Part shown: piece by piece, positions 57,990-64,000 of the stretch | Layout of the letters: each line of letters opens with the position of its first letter | How positions within the stretch are numbered: the stretch's first letter is position 1 | NCBI GenBank assembly: GCA_035048485.1 | Contig: CM068590.1 | Coordinates: forward strand, 8,421,329 to 8,485,328 | DNA: 64,000 nt | Source of the DNA: Pteria penguin | Taxonomy: Eukaryota; Mollusca; Bivalvia; Pterioida; Pteriidae | Direction: 5' to 3' | Notes under the pieces: model-generated | Told to the model about the DNA's origin: nothing | Seen by the model: only the letters and a program-made list of their open reading frames with translations | Database searches by the model: none | Made by a program: the position numbers and the translations under genes

Positions 57990-59035
57990 TGAAATGTGTA
58001 AGGCTATCAATTTTTTGATGGAGAATATTTATCTGGAATTTAATGGCAACATTTATCAGCAGACAGTAGGGATTCCTATGTGAGAAGGATTTGTGAGAGG
58101 GATTTTATGCATTCTGTTCAAAAATCTAAACATTTGGCTTATGGATATGTTCAGTGATACCTGTAGGTATCTTGACAATATCTTAGTTATAGATAACTTC
58201 AGTCTGAAAGATATATGTGTATTACTGACATGTACCCACCTGAACTTAATTAAACAAAGCCAATATTTGAATGTGATATAGAAGTGCCTTGCTTGTACAT
58301 TATGATAAGTAACAATAAAATTCATACAAATATTTACTATAAATGTGACAAGTTGGGATTTCCTGTTGAAAATTTTCCTTATTTGGATGGTGATGTCCCT
58401 AGACTCCCATCATACGATTCATATTTATTTAGATCTCAGATGGTTCGATATGCCACAGCCTGCACTAACTTTCATACAAAAAATTTACAAATAACATAGA
58501 AACTTTCAACTCCAGATAAAAGGATTCATGAACTTGTTACTCCTCAACAATATGTATTCATTTGAATTTCCCATCCCAGTTTTTATGATGATCTTATGTA
58601 CAAACTTAAGAGGGTAAAAGGTTTCAGTAGTATTCTAAAATAGTGAAAATAGTAAAATGCAATTGACATTATAACCCAGAGATCATGAATATGACAATAA
58701 GTCTTCTATTGGAGATTTCTACAGCCTTATACAGACTTTCACTAACAGGGTTGGTTGGTTGATTGATTGTTGTTTTACGTCGCTTTCAACAATATTTCAG
58801 TTATATCGCGACATGGAAGCAGGAGGTTACCAACCTCTTAAACATAGTGGCGTAACCCGGGAATCGAACCTGGATCGTCTGCACCGCAAGCCAAGCGCTT
58901 AACCACTACACCACACCTGCCCCCACTAACAGGGCAGTGGGGACTCTCATTTACCAGTTCATGCCAAAGGATTGACTACATGTACTGTCATATCAATTGA
59001 CTCTCCTAAGTCAGTATCACAACTGCACTTTAATT
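57990..59035 (+). mobile_element. Naiad-type element, copy 2 (decayed fragment)
   Basis: It starts within the RT (MCKAINFLMENIYLEFNGN, QQTVGIPM). A deletion removes the rest of motif B, leaving RGILCILF, then CRYLDNILVIDN (motif C with the second Asp changed to Asn), then NFPYLDGDVPRLPSYDSY. The 3' region shares CTAAGTCAGTATCACAACTG with copy 1. Several stops and indels are present. In the region aligned to the TGA at 43013, this copy reads AATATTTGAATGTGATATAG, so TGA (and nearby TGT) occurs there as well. A SINE interrupts it at 58751-58924. Confidence 0.75.
58751..58924 (-). mobile_element. tRNA-derived SINE in Naiad copy 2, 11-bp TSD
   Basis: It is the same family as 44179-44352, inverted: a TTGGTTGGTTGATTG tail, GTCGCTTTCAACAATATTTC body and GGGAATCGAACCTGG (B box complement). 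CACTAACAGGG flanks both sides (58740-58750 and 58924-58934). Naiad copy 1 has the uninterrupted site ACTAACAGGGCGGTGGGG. Confidence 0.9.
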
Positions 59036-59406
59036 GAAAGTCCTCTATCGGCCAGATCCATCATCCAAAATGGCCACCAAGGGCTTTGATTGGCTGACAC
59101 ATTTTCACCTTCTTTTCATTAACAGCTTTACAGAATTTCACCAAATTTTACAGGATTTAGGTACTTGAGGTCCTCTATCAAAATTATGTCTTTCAACCAG
59201 ATCAGTCATCCAAGATGACTGCCAAGGCCTCTGATTGGCTGACACATTTTTGACTTCTTTTTAGCAATTGCTGCACAGAGTATCATCAAACCTTATAGGA
59301 AGTAAGTTATCAAGGTTCCATACCAAAATTTTGACCCAATCTGTTATTCAAGATGGCCACCAATAGTTATGATTGAATGATTGACTGACATATTTTTGGA
59401 CTTTTT
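59036..59406. repeat. Family i core-like units outside a bounded element
   Basis: CCAAAATGGCCACCAAGGGC, GATTGGCTGACACATTTT and similar words are decayed copies of the 53308-54511 core. Confidence 0.6.
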
Positions 59407-60274
59407 TAGCTCACCTGAGCCAAAGACTCAAGTGAGCTATAGTCATAGTGCGCCATCCGTCGTCGTCGTCGTCGTCCGTCGTTAACTTTTTCACATTTTC
59501 GACTTCTTCTCTGGAACTACATTGCAGATTTGGATCAAACTTTGTGTAAATGATGTACTCAAGGTCCCCTACTAAAATTGTGTTCGGGATCCAGATTCCC
59601 TCAGGGGTGGATCCAGGGCGGGACCAAAAGTGCCCAAAAGGGTACCCCTCTTCAAACGTCTTCTTCTCCAGAACCAGTACATAAATGGGGAAACTAATTG
59701 CATTTCAACAATCTATAAAGATGGGTTTTTAAAAATTATGTTCGGGGTTAAGATCCGTCAAATAGAAATTTACGCTTTTTTGACGTGTTTCTGGACTTAG
59801 TCATTTCAGTTAATTGATATTGATGATTTCTTAATGACTATTTTGATCATAATTGTGGTAAGGAATATTATTGTGAAAGAATTTTGTCATTATCTCAATT
59901 TTTGGATTTTTTATGAATATTTTAAGACTTCCAAAAAAGGGGGGGGGGGTGGCCATTTTTCACATTTTCAACTTTTTCTACGAAATCACATGAAAGATTT
60001 TAATGAAACATGGAATACATGAAGTACTAAAAGTCCTCTATCAATTTGGTAAATTTCATCCAAATTGGTTAACAGATAATGCCACCATGTCTAAAAAGTA
60101 GGTCTCACAATGGTACATATAATACTTGGTAATTGAAATATGGAGAGTAGCGGATCAAATCCAGCTGTGGTCAAAAAATTTTTTTTTTTTTTTACACATC
60201 TAAATAAGTTTTTAGATGTTTCTTAACACTCAACATATGAAATTAGGAATTTTACGTTTAAGACTTCCAAAAAA

Positions 60275-62835
60275 ACAAGAGGCCCAAGTGGGCCTATATC
60301 GCTCACCTGAGTACCTATATTATCAGTCATGCATGAAGGAAGAATTCATTTATTTTTGCATTAATGTGACTAAGTCAACACAGATGTTGAAAATATGTCA
60401 AATTTTATTTCAGGCTAGAATGAAAAACAACACTTTTTTGCACATCCATTCAGGTGATTTTGATATTAAGCATTTCCTTTGTCTCTGCAAGAAGTCATTC
60501 AGGGCAACAAGTTAGTCATTTTCTTTAGGTGGGGCCTTTTGTTGACTGATTTCAAGTCTGGTTTATGAACAACAATTGTTTCAATATTGTCCAGATCTAA
60601 CTTAAAATTGCCTAATTTCATATGTTGAGTGTTGAGAAACATCTAAAAACTTATTTAGATGTGTAAAGAAATGAAAAAAAATTTTGACCACAGCTGGATT
60701 TGAACCGCTACTCTCCATATTTTAATTACCAAGTGGTATATGTACTATTGTGAGAACTGCTTTTTAGACATGGTGGCATTATCTGTTAACCAATTTGGAT
60801 GAAATTTACCAAATTGATAGAGGACTTTTAGTACTTCATGTATTCCATGTTTCATTAAAATCTTTCATGTGGTATAACAGCAGAAGTGAAAAATGTGATT
60901 GAATTGTTCCTGTACACCCTCATTTGGAAGTCTTAAAAAATTCATAGAAAATCCAAAAATTGAGATATTGACAAAATTCTTTCAAAGTAACAATCCTTAC
61001 CATAATTATGATCACAATAGTCCATAAGAAATCATCATTATCAATTAACTAGGAAATATGACACTTTTTTCTGCATTGAATCACCAAGTCCAAAGAAATG
61101 TCGAAAAAAATTCTAAAATTTGATTTTGGAAGGGAACCAAAATGACAATACATCTTCACTCATCCCTCTAGATCATTTCTATGCATTCTGTTTGTCTCTG
61201 TATACAGCCCATATGAAAAAGAATATTGTTAAACGAGGGAACTCTTTTGTGACCTACTCTTGACTATGGTGGCGCCACCTGTAAAGAGGTCTGGACGAAA
61301 ACAACAGAATTTGAAGAGGATCATAAGTGACTTATTTCTACCAAGATTTATTAAAATCCTTCAAACAGTTTTGTAGAAAAAGTTGAAAATGTGAAAAATG
61401 GCCCCCCCCCCTTTTTTTTTTTTGGAAGTCTTAAACGTAAAATTCCTAATTTCATATGTTGAGTGTTGAGAAACATCTAAAAACTTATTTAGATGTGTAA
61501 AAAAAAAAAAAAAATTTTTTTGACCACAGCTGGATTTGAACCGCTACTCTCCATATTTCAATTACCAAGTGGTATATGTACCATTGTGAGACCTACTTTT
61601 AGACATGGTGGCATTATCTGTTAACCAATTTGGATGATCCGCACAAAAAACAAAAACCTTTGAAAAGGACTATGAGTACTTGCATCCTACCCAGTTTTAT
61701 CACAATCCTTCAAGTTGTTCTGTAGATCAAGTTGAAGATATGAAAAATTGTCCCCCCACCCCCCCCCCTTTTCTTGGAAGTCTTAAAAAATTCATAAAAA
61801 ATTCAAAAATCGAGATATTGAAAAAATTCCTTCACACCAGCATTCCTTACCATAGAAATGATTATATGAAACCAAATGAATGCATCAATGTTTACTAAAA
61901 GAAAATAATAACTCTTTAATGCATTAAAATAACAAAGTCCAAAATAAAAATGAAAAAAACGTCAAAAATTTGATTTCGGAATGGAACCAAAAATATCAAC
62001 ACTTCTTCCCATATGCCTCTATCTCATTCCTATGCAGTCGGTTTGTCGCTGTATGCACCCGATCTGAATAAGAAGTTTGTCAAAGGAGGGTACCCTCTGT
62101 GACCTACTTTTGTCTGTGGTGGTGCCACCTGTTCATGGATCCTGACAAAGATGACCACATTTGTCGGGGACCTTGAGTATTTGATGCATGCGAAGTTTCA
62201 TTGAATTCCAGCAAGTGGTTCTGAAGAAAAAGTTCAAAATGTGAAATGTTTACAACAATTATCCCACCTCCCCTTTTTCTTGAAAGTCTTAAGAAATTCA
62301 TAAAAAATCCAAAACATAAAATATTGAAAAATTTTCTTCGCAGTAGTATTTCTTACCATCAAAATGATCAAATTAAACCAAATTAATGCATCAATGTTTA
62401 CTAAAAGAAAAAAATACCTCTTTTCTGCATTAAAATTACCAAGTACAGAAAAACGTCAAAAAAACGTCAAAAATTTGATTTCGGAATGGAACCAAAAATA
62501 ATAACACTTCTTCACACATCCCTGTAGATCATTCCTATGCATTTGGTTTGTCTCTGTATGCCCCCGGTCTGAAGAAGAAGTTTGTCAAAGGAGGGTACCC
62601 TCTTTGACCTACTTTTGCCTGTGGTGGCGCCACCTGTTGATGAATCTGGACAAAAAACAACAACACTTGTAGGGGACCATGATTACTACATGCTTATCAA
62701 GTTTCATCAAATTCTGTTTAGTGGTTCTGGAGAAGAAGTCGAAAATGTGAAAAGTTAACGACGGACGACAGACGACGGACGACAGACGGTGATTGATCAC
62801 AATAGCTCACTTGAGCCTTTGGCTCAGGTGAGCTA
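60275..62835 (-). mobile_element. Helentron-like family i element nested inside another
   Basis: The minus-strand 5' end is TAGCTCACCTGAGCCAAAGG at 62835 and the 3' end GGCCCACTTGGGCCTCTTGT at 60275. The first 500 bases on the plus side match 32990-33500 and, inverted, 63560-63993 almost base for base. The C-tract/T-tract junction before GGAAGTCTTAA recurs at 61404 and 61752. Confidence 0.8.
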
Positions 62836-62839
62836 AAAA

Positions 62840-62861
62840 GGGGGGGGGGGGGGGGGGGGGG
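62840..62861. repeat. Homopolymer G tract (about 22)
   Basis: An uninterrupted G-run adjoins the 5' end of the nested element. Similar tracts occur at the equivalent place near 59940 and 63340. Confidence 0.9.
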
Positions 62862-64000
62862 TGGTGGTGGCCATTTTTCACATTTTCAACTTTTTCTACA
62901 AAACTGTTTGGAACTACAGTGCAGATTTGGATCAAACTTTGTGTAAATGATGTACTCAAGGTCCCCTACTAAAATTGTGTTCGGGATCCAGATTCCCTCA
63001 GGGGTGGATCCAGGGCGGGACCAAAAGTGCCCAAAAGGGTACCCCTCTTCAAACATCTTCTGTTCCAGAACCAGTACATAAATGGGGAAACTAATTGCAT
63101 TTCAACAATCTATAAAGATGGGTTTTTAAAAATTGTGTTCATGGTCAAGATCCGTCAAATAGAAATTTACGCTTTTTTGACGTGTTTCTGGACTTAGTCA
63201 TTTCAGTTAATTGATATTGATGATTTCTTTATGACTATTTTGATCATAATTGTGGTAAGGAATATTATTGTGAAAGAATTTTGTCATTATCTCAATTTTT
63301 GGATTTTTTATGAATATTTTAAGACTTCCAAAAAAAGGGGGGGGGGGGGGGGTTGGTTGGCCATTTTTCACATTTTCAACTTTTTCTACGAAATCACATG
63401 AAAGGTTTTAATGAAACATGAAATACATGAAGTACTAAAAGTCCTCTATCAATCTGGTAAATTTCATCCAAATTGGTAAACAGATAATGCCACCATGTCT
63501 AAAAAGTAGGTCTCACAATGGTACATATACCACTTGGTAATTGAAATATGGAGAGTAGCGGTTCAAATCCAGCTGTGGTCAAAATTTTTTTTTCATTTCT
63601 TTACACATCTAAATAAGTTTTTAGATGTTTCTCAACACACAACATATGAAATTAGGCAATTTTGAGTTAGATCTGGACAATATTTGAAACAATTGTTGTT
63701 CATGACCCAGACTTGAAATCAGTCAACAAAAGGCCCCACCTAAAGAAAATGACTAACTTGTTGCCCTGAATGACTTCTTGCAGAGACAAAGGAAATGCTT
63801 AATATCAAAATCACCTGAATGGATGTGCAAAAAAGTGTTGTTTTTTATTCTAGCCTGAAATAAAATTTGACATATTTTCAACATCTGTGTTGACTTAGTC
63901 ACATTAATGCAAAAATAAATGAATTCTTCCTTCATGCATGACTGATCATCTAGGTACTCAGGTGAGCGATATAGGCCCACTTGGGCCTCTTGTTTCATTA

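Larger units (their letters stand above)
59407..63993 (+). mobile_element. Helentron-like family i element, split by a second copy
   Basis: The 5' end is at 59407 (TAGCTCACCTGAGCCAAAGA) and a 3' end at 63993 (GGCCCACTTGGGCCTCTTGT). The copy at 60275-62835 lies inside in opposite orientation, at an A-run/G-run junction. The right part (62836-63993) restarts in the middle of the core, so unit exchange within the array has occurred. Confidence 0.7.

Overview
The window is animal nuclear DNA, most likely from a bivalve mollusc and possibly a clam. It is AT-rich and intron-bearing, with few genes and many mobile elements. The case rests on the elements: hairpin-ended rolling-circle (Helentron/pearl-like) families with tandem cores of about 145 bp, tRNA-derived SINEs, a Ginger1-type integrase transposon with an OTU protease, and a Naiad-type Penelope-like element with in-frame TGA codons, a feature reported for clam Naiads. 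No bacterial-style operon, CRISPR array or rRNA gene is present.

Layout. 1-1.2 kb: the 3' part of a Ty3/gypsy pol ending in a complete integrase. 1.2-10.6 kb: no gene; an LTR remnant, satellites built of palindromic words, and a 1.6 kb inverted-repeat element carrying two nested insertions. 10.66-13.5 kb (minus): the terminal exon of an unidentified host gene, split by a Helentron-like insertion and preceded by a 35-bp satellite (13.5-14.3 kb) whose unit looks like the exon's own 3' splice site. 18.5-26.6 kb (minus): a spliced Ginger1-type transposase in at least three exons (zinc finger, DDE core, GPY/F motif, OTU remnant), its 3' end split by a second copy of the same Helentron-like element. 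24-35 kb: MITEs, SINEs and Helentron-like copies. 35.4-57.4 kb (plus): at least five exons of a host gene with a signal peptide and two Ig-like domains; all GT-AG boundaries and phases agree, and its introns are full of transposons. 40.4-44.0 kb, inside its first intron: a Naiad-type element with N-terminal GIY-YIG nuclease, CxC linker and reverse transcriptase, broken by frameshifts but with five internal in-frame TGA codons. 58.0-59.0 kb: a second, decayed copy interrupted by a SINE. 59.4-64 kb: nested Helentron-like copies.

How the parts relate. Only two host genes are visible, and both are partial. Most of the rest is transposon, often nested, so several elements come with their own empty site for comparison. 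The best leads are the possible selenocysteine-coding Naiad, the Ginger1/OTU gene, the splice-site satellite, the set of eight Helentron-like families sharing one architecture, and a class of short inverted-repeat elements whose interiors are made of repeated palindromic words.
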